Shown in pieces: positions 51,684-64,000 of a stretch of DNA of 64,000 nt. Source of the stretch: Crotophaga sulcirostris (taxonomy: Eukaryota; Chordata; Aves; Cuculiformes; Crotophagidae); the NCBI GenBank assembly GCA_013397455.1, contig VYZB01000382.1, positions 133,391-197,390 on the forward strand, given 5' to 3'. A program made the translations under genes and the position numbers. Under the pieces are notes generated by a model. The model was not told where the DNA came from, did no database searches, and saw only the letters and a list, made by a program, of their open reading frames with translations. The first letter of the stretch is position 1. Every line of letters begins with the position of its first letter.

Positions 51684-54600
51684 TAGATATTATACATAAT
51701 AATAAGAAATAATTATTTATAAAAGTCAAGTAGTTTTAATGGCTGTGGCAAAGTCACAGTGAAAGAAGTGTGAGGAAACAAAGAAATAAAATGTTGCCTC
51801 TATGTTTTTGTTTGATAAATGACTGAGTTCCTTCAGTTTTTGTGTCAGTGTAACTTGTCTGAAATATTTTTTTTCTGGTGTCCCAGGGTATTCTATATCC
51901 AGCCAGTTCTTTGTCTACCAGTTTGTGACAGACTCAAGGAATCTCCTGTGATGTTTAAGTAGGTTAGTCCTTCATTCAGTGTTGGTGCTTCTAGGGAAAA
52001 AAAGACAGAATTATTCAGTCATTATTCATTTAGTCAAAAAACTTACTATTGAAAGAAAACCCACCTTTAGTCAACAAAAACCTTGCATATTTGTCTTCCA
52101 GGAAGGCATGTGACTTCTTCATGTGTCTGTAAATCTAGGGTGAAAAAACATACCAGATACTCATATAGGGTTTGGAACTCTAAGTCCCATTTGTATACTG
52201 GTTCTTAATCCAAGCTGGAATCACCTTCTGTCTAAATCAGTGCTACTCCCTGACGCAGTTACAAGCTATAGGTATGCTGCTAAATAAAAGGGAGAGGCAG
52301 CAACCTAAAGCACAGTGGTAACTATCAGTATGTGGCATGGTTTTGGTCTGTCCCAGTTAGCCCACTATGAGATGACAACTGGGCCCAGTCAGGGAGACAG
52401 CAGACTGTAAGAACCATTGCCAATATGCATGATGGACAAAATTGTGCCAGGTCTGGCTTCTCCACCCTACATAGTTCTCCAAAATTACCCCAGCAGACTT
52501 TGCACCCTCAGGTGACTCCTGAAAGCACGCAACACATCCAGGTCATGTCATGTTATCAAACTATGCCCCTGATGGGTTGCAACACAACACTTAAATTATT
52601 TTGGACACATTGAACTCAGAATTGCATCTTAGAAGTCTGGCAACTGTAATGCTCAGGAGAGGTGCAAATCCAAACACTAAGTGATGTGAACGTTAATAAG
52701 CTGTTTGACTTTGACACTGTTTCATCTTGCAGTATGCAGTTGGCCCTGCTTTATTTTGCAGTATAAATGCCACCATAGGGTCTCTGACCTCCAGGCTTGT
52801 GCCTGGTGAGAGCAAGAAATAGTATTTCTGCTGGAGGCAGAGGGAGGGGTCAGTGTTGTTAAGCACCAGACAATGGTGCAGCTTTATCACCAGAAAACTT
52901 AATATGTAACGAGTAAGACATTCCTGGGTGAAACTTAAATGCCTTTGATATGCATCAGGCAAAATCTGTTGATTTAATAGGTCCTTTTGACCCCAGCTTT
53001 GGTAAGACATAACATGCAGGGAGCTGTCTCCTCAGGGGTCACTGGGAAAAAATTACAACCCACAGAAGAGTGGCCTGAATTGTTTCCTTTAGCAATTGTT
53101 TTAGCATGACACATTGCTATTTTCTTGGGTAATAAATGACAGGGGAAACCTTTTCTTGCCTAAGAAAAGAAACATTTCAATTTATGAGGGAAAAAATACT
53201 AAGACAGCACTGTGTTAAATAAGGTAACAGCAATATAACATCAAGTACACTCTCCTGTAAAATCTACTGGCGTATAGGAATCTTTATAATGCAGGTGTTA
53301 TCTTCACTGTAACGTGATGGTACAGATTGTGAAAGAGATGTGGCAACTGTGTGATCATGTTGAACAGCAAACAGGAAATTTTTCTACTTGCAGCAAACAA
53401 GGAAAAAACTCTCTTTTATAGTTAAATAAACCTGACTAAATAATCAGTGTATCGTCAATTGCACTTGATGAATGGCCACTTGTATTGTGCAGGACACAGT
53501 TTTGGCAAAGCTTCGTACTGGCAGAGTACCAATCCTGCCACACACAAGAGGCAGGCATATGTAACTCAGCAGAAGAATACACTGGTGTTGATTGACTCTA
53601 GGCTCCTCTTGTACAAAAAAACATTTGAAGTAAGATGTTCTGTGCTGCAAATGGGAGGTGGGCATGCTGTCTAAATTGCAGTCCCCCTCAAATACTGATA
53701 ATGTGGTGGTTGGTGGACATTTGAACTCTCTTTCCATTGAAGGGGAAAGTACTAATAACAAATGAGACAGATGATAGAGCAAAATGAGGAGTTAAATGGA
53801 TAAACAGATAGTACAAACCAGTTCTACGCACTTTCAGTAATGCATACTGCACTAGCATCCTGCCGGTGATGAAAATACATCATCTAAATATTTGACAAGT
53901 TAGCCAAGGACGGACAAATCCATGTAAAATATAGGAAGAAGATTTTTTTGTATAGATTTCACACTTCTAAAAATTTCTGTTACACTACACATACCAGTAA
54001 GTGCATTTCTGTTATTACAGAGCTTGCCTAGTTCATGGTAAAGAAGAATTTCACTGCTGAAGAATTTTGAGCTGTTGACTTTCACCTAGAAGAGCAGCCA
54101 AAATACAGCATAGTTTAGCTCTTTAGAGACTCTTTCTTTAAGATCCTAGTTTCTACAGAGAAATTAAACTACTGTGAGTTGAATTAAGACAATTATGATT
54201 TATGTATTAATCTCTCTTGCAAGTATAGCATTTTTATGTTGTCATGATAATCTAATAATCTGAAGTTTAATGATTTAATGTGAACTTCACAACCCAATGC
54301 CAAACCAGACATATTCATATTAAAAAAGATTATCTATTATATTTATCAGAATCTGGCACCATTTAGAAAACCATTTTGACACTCTGGTTTCTATTATCTG
54401 AACTTGCTTTTCTTTTCCTTAAAAATAACCAAAATCTTAAAAATAGTTGCAAGAACTTAATAGTTCAGTGAGTGATTTGCACACTATATTCTAAAGCTCA
54501 GTATTGCAACATCGTTGCTTAACGTATAATGCAGGTGTCTCAGAGGTTAATATTTATATTAGTTTAATGCCAAGTTGATACAGCAGTTTGCAAGTAATGA

Positions 54601-57600
54601 TACCCGGGACAGGATACTCACTATTCTGTAAATAATCACTCAAAGTCAGTCTTATATTTGCACATATCATCAGGAAGAAAGAAAACATGTCAAAACCAGG
54701 ATTAGCCCGTAAATGTGATTACCATAAACTGTTCCAGGTGGATGTTGCATTCCACTAAGCTCTCCACAGATCTGGGAAAAATCAACAGCAAGAGTACATG
54801 GTGTACTTTATCTCAAGCTTTCCTTTCATAAACCTGGTACTAGTTCCTTACCTTTGGAACAGAAATAGGGTGATCTTTGCTTCTGTTATCTTATGGAAGA
54901 GAGTGCATTGATCAGGTCATTTAGATACTACTCTAAGACAGCCTTTCCAAAGGTCTAGAAGGACCTCACGATGACAGGCTAGAACCTCTGGGGACCACAT
55001 TTGTCACATTGGAGCTAGCGAGTGCTCGTTGGTGAGATCCTGTTTCTCTTGGTGAATCATACACAATGGGAGAGCAGCCACAGAGACATCCAGCCGTACA
55101 TCTGGTCTGCGTAAGGGAAGAAATAGGTGCCTAGAAGGAATACTTTATAAGCAGAGGCCTGACTTTTTGGTCTGGAAGGCTGATCTTAGGGAGGTCCTCT
55201 TCAAAGATACACTAAACAAAAGAGTTGATCTGGCTAGGACCCAGCAAAAAGTAGAATATTCTTATAACTGTCAGCATTGGAAATTTCATCAAATAAGTTC
55301 CAAGAACTTCTTGGAGAAGACAGTGTGCTTTGTCTAGCTGAACTGGAGGCTTTCTGCTACTTGCCATTAAAATTTTCTCTTTCAGCTGTTTGTCCATATG
55401 GGTGCATCACAATATATGTTCTCCGCAGATGGGTCACTGCTGAGAAGGAATGGTAAAAAAACCTTGAACTTGTTAACAGCTGAAATAGAGGGAATTGACA
55501 CCTCTTGGAGATATAGCAGCCCTTTCAAGCTCTGAATGTTCTCTTCTGCAAAAACAGAAGTGCCAGGGAAGATATGCAAAACTCAGATCGTACAAAACAT
55601 GCACCCCAACCCCAGTTATTGTAGCAGGAATCTGACTCAAAAAGTGCTTCCTCCTTAAAATGCACACTGCTGGCACATGGGAAGAGCTTTGACTCTAGAT
55701 TAAAACACAAATTCAAACCACAGACTTTCAGATAAAGAAACTTTTATCTTCTGGAAAAGGCGGATAAAAAAGATTTGTAAACAAATCCAGCCAACTCTAC
55801 ATAGTCCCCTCTGGATGCATGGGAAAACTGTCTCCTTCTGCCACCAGGTGAACTCCCTGCAGATACCACCGTTCTCCCTGTGGGGCTTCTCAGTCCATGT
55901 GCCCACCTCTTGCTCTCCCAGTGTCTCCCCTGAGTGCATGCAGTTACGGTGAGAGCAGTCACAGCCTTCCCATCCTACCAGCGTGTTCTCCAGGGACCAG
56001 GGTGCCATGGGTCAGGCAGGGCCAGGCAGCAACCTTCCTCCTTGCTGCTCAGCCAGCTGCTGTGACACAGATCCTTGTTCACATTAGACATGCAAATCAA
56101 GCAGCTGCATGGTCTTGACCTTGAAAGCCCAACTCACTTGAGTTTCTTTGTATCCCATGTGGGCCTTGGTCTGAATTTCCTTTTTGGTATCCTGTAACCA
56201 GGTACTAAAGGAGTCCCCCTGAACAGGAGCGAACAGTGACGAGCAAACAGTTGATTTCCCAGAGTCATAAGATTTTGTAAGAAGAGTCCTTGAAAAAAGA
56301 CTGGATTTGGAGATCACCTGGAGGCTACAGTGAAGAGAGATGACCTCTAGCCTGAGATAACTGTAGGATGGCGTATTCTTGGAATAGGATAAACTTTTCT
56401 GGGAGGACATGGGGATGGTAGCTGGAATCACTGATGGTGGTCAGTCTTTCTACACTGCCCTGCCAGAAATGCTGCATGTGAAAAGATGAACTGACAACAT
56501 TATCAAGGGAGAGTACTGTGTGTGGAAGCCCTTCCTCTTCTTTGGTGGCTCTGACCATCTGTGAGAAAGCAAACAAGCATAGTTAAATAGTACACGCACT
56601 TGGTAAGCCTCAATTTTCTCAGTCATATCTTGTGTAGAAGACTGTTGTGCTTCAGATTTTTTCAAGCATACCTGCATCACCAAGAAGCCTGGAGACAGCT
56701 ATGCTACTGGGAGACCTTAGTGAGGTTGGGTGTTGTCTTTTAGATTAGATGCTATCCCTGTACCCCTTGAAAAATCTGCACATTCCTCTGTCCTTGGGTG
56801 CTTGCCCACATTGCCACCTCAGGACTGGCTCTGCAGCATAATCAAACCAGTCAGTTGCAGTAGGCTGCCTGCAAAACCCAATGGCTCTCCTCTGCCAAAG
56901 ACTGTAATCTAACCACCTTGAAAGACCTTTCCTTTGTATCAATCCTTTGTTGGCTCAGCTGGTCATTGACTCTTGCACAGTCCAGCTGTGACGTTCTCTG
57001 TGCATTCATGGTTATCAGGGTATGGTCAGCAACCTCTCTGGTCTCAGCCCTTCCTACAATTGATTCCGCTACCTTGTTACACACTACAGATTTTACTTCT
57101 GTTCTTACTGACTCAGTTAACCTAGACATTAGTAAATCAAGTTATGCTAACCACAATAACTAAGGAATTGATTTAACTTGTTTTGTTGGTAAGTCATGTA
57201 TGATCTGGTCCCTTGATAAATAAAGATTCATTTCTTCATGTTCAGTATCCAAGCCACTGTACAAACCTCCACTTTTTCCAGCTTTGAGTTTGTCTTAACT
57301 CATCAAGCACCTCATTGAGTCTGTTTACTCACTGTTCAACCCCTACAGTGACCACAGGTGCCAAAGCTCCACTGCATACATATTCTTCCACCAGCTTCTT
57401 TCTCCTGTCTTGCAAACTGAAGACTTCTTTTTGATTCAAGTTTGATCAGGTATCACTTTCTCTTGCTCTTGTAACGAAAGTTTGTTACAGACTTGCCCTT
57501 AAACATAAGCATATAAATATAGTAAAAACTTATAAATGCATATTTCTGATATTGTCTTACCTTTTCATCTATTCAATTTCTTTTTGCCTGCTTACATTCT

Positions 57601-59689
57601 AGCTCCCTACTAAGGGCCCCTAGGCCCTGGTACTTTTCTATACAGTATGTAACAGAAAGAACTGTCTTTGCTGGCATGGTGCTATGCAGATCTGACATAA
57701 TGAACTGCTTACCAGCTCCCTGTAAAACTGGCTTCTTCCCCACTAGACACATGGTGCTGTTCTGTGGACCTCGCTCACTGACAGCGCAGAGTAAATGAAC
57801 AGCAGCAGGGGAGAGCTGGGAAGTTCATATGGACCTGACTAAGATGTGAGTGATGTTTGGCCTGAGCTGTGAACTACCCTTGTTACTGTGTGTGCTGCAG
57901 GTTGCAATCACACACGGGAACAGGTAAATCATTTCCAAACCAGAAATAACTTCGAAGTGTTAGTCTGGGTAGGGCGATCAGCTGAAAACAGTGGGAAAAG
58001 CCGGAGTGGAAGATGCGCTTGGCAGTGCTGCTCTGCCACCTGCTGCTGGAGCCCTGTGCTGACAGGTCACCACAGCTGCCCTTATTCAGGTGTGCCACTC
58101 ATTCCTGGGTCAAACCTGGCACCCAGTGCCTCTCCAGTCAACACTCCCAGCATTGCATCTAGCAATCTACGAAATACATGCACCAGGTTACTACATGAAA
58201 CAATAATTTTGTGTTTGACTCTTTATGACTTCTGATACGAATAGATATCATTCCCCTTTGCACAGGACCGTGGTGGTTACTAAACAATGTCTTAGAATGT
58301 GGTAACTACTGGTTGCAAAACGTAACTACTAGTTAGCCTTATATTTTACATTTTTAGACATTGTTTTAATTCTTAATGTCTAAGTTTAAAAAGTATAAAA
58401 TACATACAAGTATGATCTGATTAGGTATGTTCTTAACCCCTTCCTTACCTTGATGTTTCTGTTTCACGTGTTTATATGATGTGGGTTTTTCTCTTGTTGT
58501 GAACTCAGGCACGGCTTGTCTGCTGCACGCACTAAAGTTTGTTCTTCAGCTGCCTAGAAGTGGATTCTCCATAAAGATTATAAAAAATACCAAGCAGAAG
58601 GGACCATTTCCCACCTCCAAACAGATGTTGTTGAGAAACCTATAAAACAACTATGTCTTAAGTACCTTTAAGTACTTTAACTTATTTGGCTGCAGCTACT
58701 TCCCCACATAATTTCCCCACCCCGAAACAACTACCTCTGCCTTGTAAGGTTGTACCTGGCTGCAATTGCCACCTCTAGAGTCCCTGCACTAACAGTGATA
58801 TTGAGACCCTTGCAGAGCAGCAGCAAGCCAGTTCTGTTCCCTTGCAGGTCAGTGGACATATGATGGACCTTCAGAGGCAACATAAGCAGCAAGCCCCTAA
58901 GTTGCTGTAAAGGCTGTGCACAGGTTGTGTATAGGCAACAGGATACAGGAAAATAAAGGTTAAATATGCCAACCCAGAAATCTGTGTTATTTCTGGTCTG
59001 TCTTCAGAGTATTTGAATCACAGCATAGACACCTGGTAATATTTATTTGGCCTAAATATTCAGCCCTGGCTACCCTGAGGAGACACCCCCCTTCCCATTT
59101 TAAAGCTCGCAAGCTTTGCAGAGTAAAGCAAATCAACAGGCAAACACCGAGAGCTGGCTGACACGATAAGCAATGACTCATTTGTTCCTGTGGAATAGAC
59201 TTGCAGACCAAGAAATCGGGAATGACAAGTGTTTCTGGGTACCCAAGAAGAAATCCCTTTTGGTATCAGAAACAAACCACACTTCAACCTTTTCATTTTT
59301 CTCTAAAGGAAATCACAACTGACTGGTCTAACTCACAGACATGTAAAGACTGGCTGCCCACAGAACAGGCTGGCTGGCCCGAATCAACAGTAATAACCCC
59401 ACTGCAGGTGCTCACAGTTACATAGGCTGTTTATTTAGCTGCCAATTAACCTATAGAACAGGAGAAAAAAAACAGCTAAGCCTGGCTTGTAGTTTGTGTG
59501 TGCCTCTCAGGTTGCTTTACAGAGCACTAGTGTGAACCACAAACTGTAGAACTTCACGTACCTACAGCCATTTACCACTCTCCTCTCATCAGGATGTAAA
59601 TATTATTACAGCTACATGACTGAATATTTTTGAAAGAAAGACCATCAGTTCAGATTGAGTTTGGAAGTGAGGCAGGAGGAAGAAACATT
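51684..59689. other. About 8 kb of intergenic DNA without recognised gene or CR1
   Basis: This lies downstream of WDR1. Open frames of 60-115 codons occur on both strands, but none is recognised. The overlapping minus-strand frames at 56745-57129 look slightly protein-like in composition and are flagged as a finding. The 55780-56060 part is GC-richer than its surroundings. Confidence 0.45.
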
Positions 59690-60360
59690 AAGGACTACCT
59701 AAAAACTGGATGCATTTAAGTTCATAGGACTGTGATGGGACCCACCCAGAGCTGTTGAAATAGATGTGATTAAAAGATAGTCAACTATCATCCATGAAAA
59801 ATATCATGTTTGTTGTGGGAAGGCCCTGATGACTAGAAAAAAAACCTGATGTAACCTACTCTCTGCTGCAACTTCGAATAAAAGAGCAAGCCAGGGAACA
59901 GGGACCAGCTCACTTTAACGGTAGTCCCTAGAGGGACGAAGGAGCACTTCCCATTGGAATTCAATCCTAAATACTTGCAGACAAATCACACTTGACCAAT
60001 TGATACCTACATCTTTTACCACTGATAGCAATGCAGACTTGGAAAAGGATGTAATGCAGCACAACCAGACTTCAGACACCTCCTCCCACAGCAGCCTCCC
60101 TTAGAAGCTGAGGTATATGGGCTAGAGGAATGGACCGCTGGGCTGAGAGCAGCTATCAACATCTTAACATTTGACTGTGGCCAGTAGCTAACAGAGAAAG
60201 TATTCCAGGGCAACAACACAAAGGCCACGGTGTTCAACCCTCTCCTGATAGTAACAGAAAAGGCAAACAAGGGACAGTGGTCACATAATATAGGTTGGGG
60301 GCCTCAGGATGGACATTAGTAAAAACTTGATTTGAACAGACTACGTAGAGGCTGTGCAAT
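59690..60360 (+). mobile_element. Degraded CR1 LINE, reverse-transcriptase part
   Basis: Weak plus-strand CR1 ORF2 matches. GACTACCTAAAAACTGGATG and GGGACCCACCCAGAGCTG, then ATCATCCATGAAAAATATCA and CCCTGATGACTAG, correspond to the region DGIHPR...SIIYEKSW...VPDDWK. CCTCCTCCCACAGCAGCCTC and AAGCTGAGGTATATGGGC, then GAATGGACCGCTGGGCTG, fit the region just after RT motif A. Many stops and gaps: an old copy. It may be one element with 60600-60937. Confidence 0.55.
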
Positions 60361-60599
60361 ATCCATCCTTTTAAGTTTTCTAAGACTAGACAACAAAACA
60401 CAGCTGACATGGTCCAGTGTCGCTCAGAGCCCTACTTCATCCATAAGACGAGATAAAGTATTCAGGCGATCTTCAGGATTACTTCCATCAACATGCCTAT
60501 GAATTGGTGGAACTGGTTTCAATCCTGCCCAGAAAAATACTCGTATTTCAAAGGAACTGCCTTTAGTATGCAAAAGACATGCAGTTATTCATTGCAGTC

Positions 60600-60937
60600 T
60601 AGAACTTCCTCAAGGGGGGCAGTGAAGGGGGAGGTACTGATCTCCTCTCTCAGGCGATCAGTGATGGGACATAAGGAAATGGAATGCAGCTGCATCGGGG
60701 AAGTTCAGACTGGACATTAGGAAAAGGTTCTTCACTGATCTCAGTGAAGGTGGTAGGTCACTGGAAGAGGCTCTCCAGGAAAGCGGTCACAGCACCAAGC
60801 CTGTCAGAGTTTAAGGAGCACCTGGATGATGCTCATTGTCATATCGTTAATTTTCGGTAGTCCTGCAAGGAGCAGGGAGTTGAACTTGATGATCCTTATA
60901 GGTCTCTTTCAACTTGAGATATTCTATGATTCTATTA
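60600..60937 (+). mobile_element. CR1 LINE 3' fragment
   Basis: Plus-strand CR1 end: GGGAAGTTCAGACTGGACATTAG, then AAAAGGTTCTTCACTGATC, TTTAAGGAGCACCTGGATGA, TTGAACTTGATGATCCTTAT and a GATATTCTATGATTCTATTA tail. Diverged; same orientation as, and 240 bases after, the degraded RT fragment. Confidence 0.88.
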
Positions 60938-63359
60938 CTGATGAGCTTCATTCATAAGCCTATGCAGGGAGCTCTGCACTCATGGCACAAGCATCTGCTG
61001 TATGTATGAGAACTTGTGACTCATTCTCAGCCCAGCCAGTTAACTGCATCGTTCTGCTCCTGGGCACAAGGAAGGCACCACTTTCTCCTCAGTCTACCTT
61101 CTTCGAAGAGATAGCCATGGTTAAGTTTATCATAAGGAAAAGGTTTGATCAGACAATCCTTCCTTGTCCCACAACCATGAAACAGTATCTGCAGTGACAT
61201 ACTAACACACGCAGCAGGAAAAATTTTCAGATCCTCTGCTTAGAAATGTAGCTTCAAAAAATTCAGTCCCAGCTTGAAGGAGCCCACAGCTTTGACCTTT
61301 TGCTTCAGAAAAATATTCATGTAAATAAGACTTTCAGGCAGTTACCCTTTCTCTGAGAAGCTCTAAGGCTTAAGAGCAAAAGCATTTAGCAGAATAATTG
61401 CTGTTGTGGTTCTACCCATAGTTCCATCACATGTCCAACTTTCTATGGAAGAAATAACTTCCATTTCCAAATGGATGTGTGCTGTCTTTTACCTTTCCAA
61501 TTACCCCTTGCCAACTAGAGACCTCATTTAAAGATTTGCTGATGACATTCTACATAACAGCTGCTGTTAGTTTCTGGCTGACAGCACAGACCAGCTTCTT
61601 GGAAGGCCTATGTTCTATACAAGCACGGCAGAAATGGAACAGGCGACTGGGATTGAATCACACTATCAAAAAGGGAGGGGAGGAGAACCCCTGTCAACAC
61701 AGCCTTGTAAGGAATCACTGGTCACGTTAGCTCTCCAAATCTGCAATTAAGCTACATTTTCAACAAGAAGTCTATGCTATGGCATTTAGTCCAACAGAAG
61801 AATATCTTTTTCAGTTTGTAGTTGGGATTTGCTATTGAACTACAAAACTATATTAATCCTTAAAGAATTAGAATCTCAGGCCATATGCCAACAAATCCAA
61901 TGAAAGCTGAAGCATGAGCAACCACCTCCACAGGCAGGTATCCAAACAAGTCTTAATATACAGTTTCTAGCCAACAGGCATTCCACATGGAGTATTACAA
62001 GGTCCTCCAGGAATCAAAAAATACCTCATCCTACACATCACCTTTCGGACATGGCACACAAGCTCTGATGTGCAGGAAAAAAAAATATACCTGTAGTGTC
62101 ATTTTCCTCAAAAATTACATTTCAGTGCCAGGCCCATCTCTTACAAAAAGCAGGACAGGCCAGTGAGTTCTGTTCTTTGCCCATAGACAAACTAACTGCT
62201 CCCCCTTGCCCTTTATCATTACTCAAGTGACAAGGATTCAACTACAACAGGAACACACTGAGCAGATTCAATAGTGACTCTTCCCAACCAGACTTGGGGA
62301 AGAATGGATGAATTACAAAGGGACTGGCACAACAACAGCAGATCAAGTTTTACAGGTTAGACACTGAGAAATCTTCTTCATTTGGATCTTATGCCTAATT
62401 TCAAACATGCTTCTTTCCAAAACTTCTCTTGTCCTTGCATTGTTAATAGACATGCAAAACTGCTAATGGAGAGATGCAGTAAGCACAAAGAAACCACGAT
62501 ACAAGATGTTCTAATGCATAAGTTGTTTTTCATGCCAGAAGACCTCCAATTACCACACCTAAAAAGAAATCAACATTTTTCCTTTAAAAAAATGTTTCAA
62601 CAAGTCATTTTTGACAGATAATTTTTTTTTTCAGCAATTGAGCAACTGTCCACAGTGTGAGAAGCAGCAAAAGCATTTTATTTGCTGTATAATTAGTGTC
62701 ATTAGAAATATGATTGGTAAAAAAACAACACACAAGTCCACACAGAAAGAAAAGCTTAATAAAAACTGAAGAACACAAGAGGGGTGGTGGTGGTGAAGAC
62801 TTAGCGAAGTTTTTTAAAAAAAGTCTCCCAAAGTTCTGCAGAGCAACAACTTACTTTGGCCACTAGAGGTGGTAACAAACCACATCAGAGGGTCCTCCCT
62901 CACCATTGTTGGACAGTTAGCTTCAAATCACTCAGATGTGCTGTACAGTGTGAGAAGGGCATTAAACACAAGATCATGATCTGTTTGCAGTAGGTAATAG
63001 CTTCCATGCAACTGTTCTGCACATGCAGAGGCATAAAGCTCACTCAAACACTATCTTCTCAAAAATCACTTCAAGTCATAACAATGCTTCATTTTAATTC
63101 CTATATTTTCAAAACGGTGGTAGTACTGTATTTCTTAAACAATAACATGCTTCTCCTCCTTCAAACAGAAAATTTCTTTAATCTTTGAAACAGAATATTT
63201 TTTTCTCTGACACTGAAATAACCAGACATTCTTAATTCAAAGTAACAAATGTGTTTCTGGAGCAAGAAATTACCACAGGATTATTCGTAAACATTATACT
63301 CACAACGGTAAGAACATCAAAATCTCACACTTTCACCTTAAAATAAACCACAAAGCTTT
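60938..63359. other. Intergenic DNA downstream of WDR1
   Basis: No coding homology on either strand. Some of it could be an extended WDR1 3'UTR if a distal poly(A) site is used (another minus-strand AATAAA lies near 62677). Confidence 0.45.
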
Positions 63360-63908
63360 GACAAGAAATACATAGAAAGTTTATTATGCATGTACCCCAT
63401 TTTGTTATCTGGAAGAGAAAATCTGAGGCAACAGTTTGGTGCAGTACAGAGAAGCAAAGCAATATACAGTAGCTGCACACAGCTTGATTGGTTTCAGATC
63501 ACAACTAAATACTCTTACTATGACTGTTAGTACAGAAATGTTCTGTAATTCGTAAAAATGAGAAGTATTACTCTCATGCTGTACAGTCTCATGTTTCTTG
63601 GTTAGAAAAGAACTGATTGAGTTTGAATCTTTCACGCCTGAATCTTTCACACCAACTTGCTCAGCTGTTGCCTCTGGAATGTTCAGCACAAAGGTTAAGC
63701 TCCAGACATAATTTAAGTGCTTTTCATGTGCAAACTGTTACTGGCTAAAGCTTTCGAAGTACATTTAATTACAGATATGAACATCCTGTAAAGATATGAG
63801 GATATGACAGCAGACCCAGAGGCCAGTACAGATTCTTTAAGAGAAATGCTATCTTCCACTGTAGTAGTTCTAGTCCCTGATTCGGTCCTTCCAAAGAGAG
63901 GGTTTATT
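63360..63908 (-). other. WDR1: WDR1 3'UTR (predicted extent)
   Basis: About 550 bases of AT-rich, frame-broken sequence follow the WDR1 stop codon on the minus strand. A canonical AATAAA lies at 63380-63385, followed by a GT/T-rich stretch (about 63335-63355) that could be the downstream element, so cleavage is expected near 63360-63370. Longer 3'UTRs cannot be excluded. Confidence 0.65.
63380..63385 (-). promoter_or_regulatory. WDR1: WDR1 poly(A) signal AATAAA
   Basis: A canonical hexamer lies on the minus strand about 525 bases after the stop codon, with T/GT-rich sequence just downstream. A second AATAAA lies at 63903-63908, directly after the stop codon, and is less likely to be the main site. 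Confidence 0.65.
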
Positions 63909-64000
63909 TCAATTGTAGGAGATAGACCACTCTTTGACAGAAGCATCATGGGATGTTGTTACCAGAGTGTGCTCATCCAACCACGCCAAGCCGCTTACAT
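63909..64000 (-). CDS. WDR1: WDR1 (AIP1) C-terminal coding exon, partial
   Basis: Read leftwards from the window edge, the frame gives VSGLAWLDEHTLVTTSHD then ASVKEWSISYN and a TGA stop at 63909-63911. This is the last WD-repeat blade and C-terminus of WDR1, the actin-interacting protein that works with cofilin to disassemble actin filaments in the cytoplasm (human: VSSLAWLDEHTLVTTS and VKEWTITY). The two bases at the edge (AT) would complete a His codon, so the exon continues past 64000. The gene lies upstream of SLC2A9 on the same strand, as in human. An open frame at 63713-63949 in another minus-strand phase is a shadow of this exon and its 3'UTR. Confidence 0.92.
   Translation of the reverse strand, partial: VSGLAWLDEHTLVTTSHDASVKEWSISYN

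Noticed and set aside
63713..63949. Minus-strand 78-codon ORF
   Set aside because: It is out of frame with the WDR1 C-terminus and runs into its 3'UTR.
1..64000. CRISPR arrays, tRNA or rRNA genes, bacterial-type operons
   Set aside because: None of the needed repeats or secondary structures were seen, and the sequence is plainly vertebrate nuclear DNA.

Overview
The window is vertebrate, almost certainly bird, nuclear DNA. It has low gene density, GT-AG introns, one sharp CpG island in otherwise AT-rich sequence, and about seventeen CR1 LINE fragments, the dominant avian repeat. By my own boundaries these cover roughly a tenth of the window. An avian ERVL-type solo LTR is also present. No bacterial-style operon, CRISPR array, rRNA or tRNA gene was seen. 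The species cannot be named. Several similar CR1 copies with an unusual 3' tail suggest a lineage with fairly recent CR1 activity; woodpeckers and relatives are one known example, but this is only a guess.

Two protein-coding genes are supported, both on the minus strand. The left 14 kb holds the 5' part of SLC2A9 (GLUT9, urate/hexose transporter): a spliced start exon (14191-14273), the TM1 exon (7270-7368) and the TM2 exon (3185-3345). Later exons lie beyond the left edge. Inside the first coding intron is a CpG island (about 10320-11250). It contains a previously unlisted candidate alternative first exon (10896-10976) with a strong Kozak ATG, a consensus GTAAGT donor and the same phase, so the gene appears to have two promoters and two N-termini, as in mammals. 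The last 92 bases hold the C-terminal codons of WDR1 (AIP1, actin-filament disassembly), with its 3'UTR and poly(A) signal running left to about 63360. The order SLC2A9-WDR1, both pointing the same way, matches human 4p16.1.

Between the two genes (14.3-63.3 kb) I found no convincing coding exon. The stretch 14.3-34.1 kb lacks recognisable CR1, 34-51.7 kb is CR1-rich, 51.7-59.6 kb is again repeat-poor, and 59.7-60.9 kb holds what may be one old CR1. A 5'UTR exon for the 14.2-kb start exon should lie somewhere in this gap, because that exon has a good splice acceptor. In birds uric acid is the main nitrogen waste, so how the two SLC2A9 promoters are arranged, and the nested CR1s sitting directly upstream of the CpG-island promoter, are the most interesting points. 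No wholly new system was recognised.
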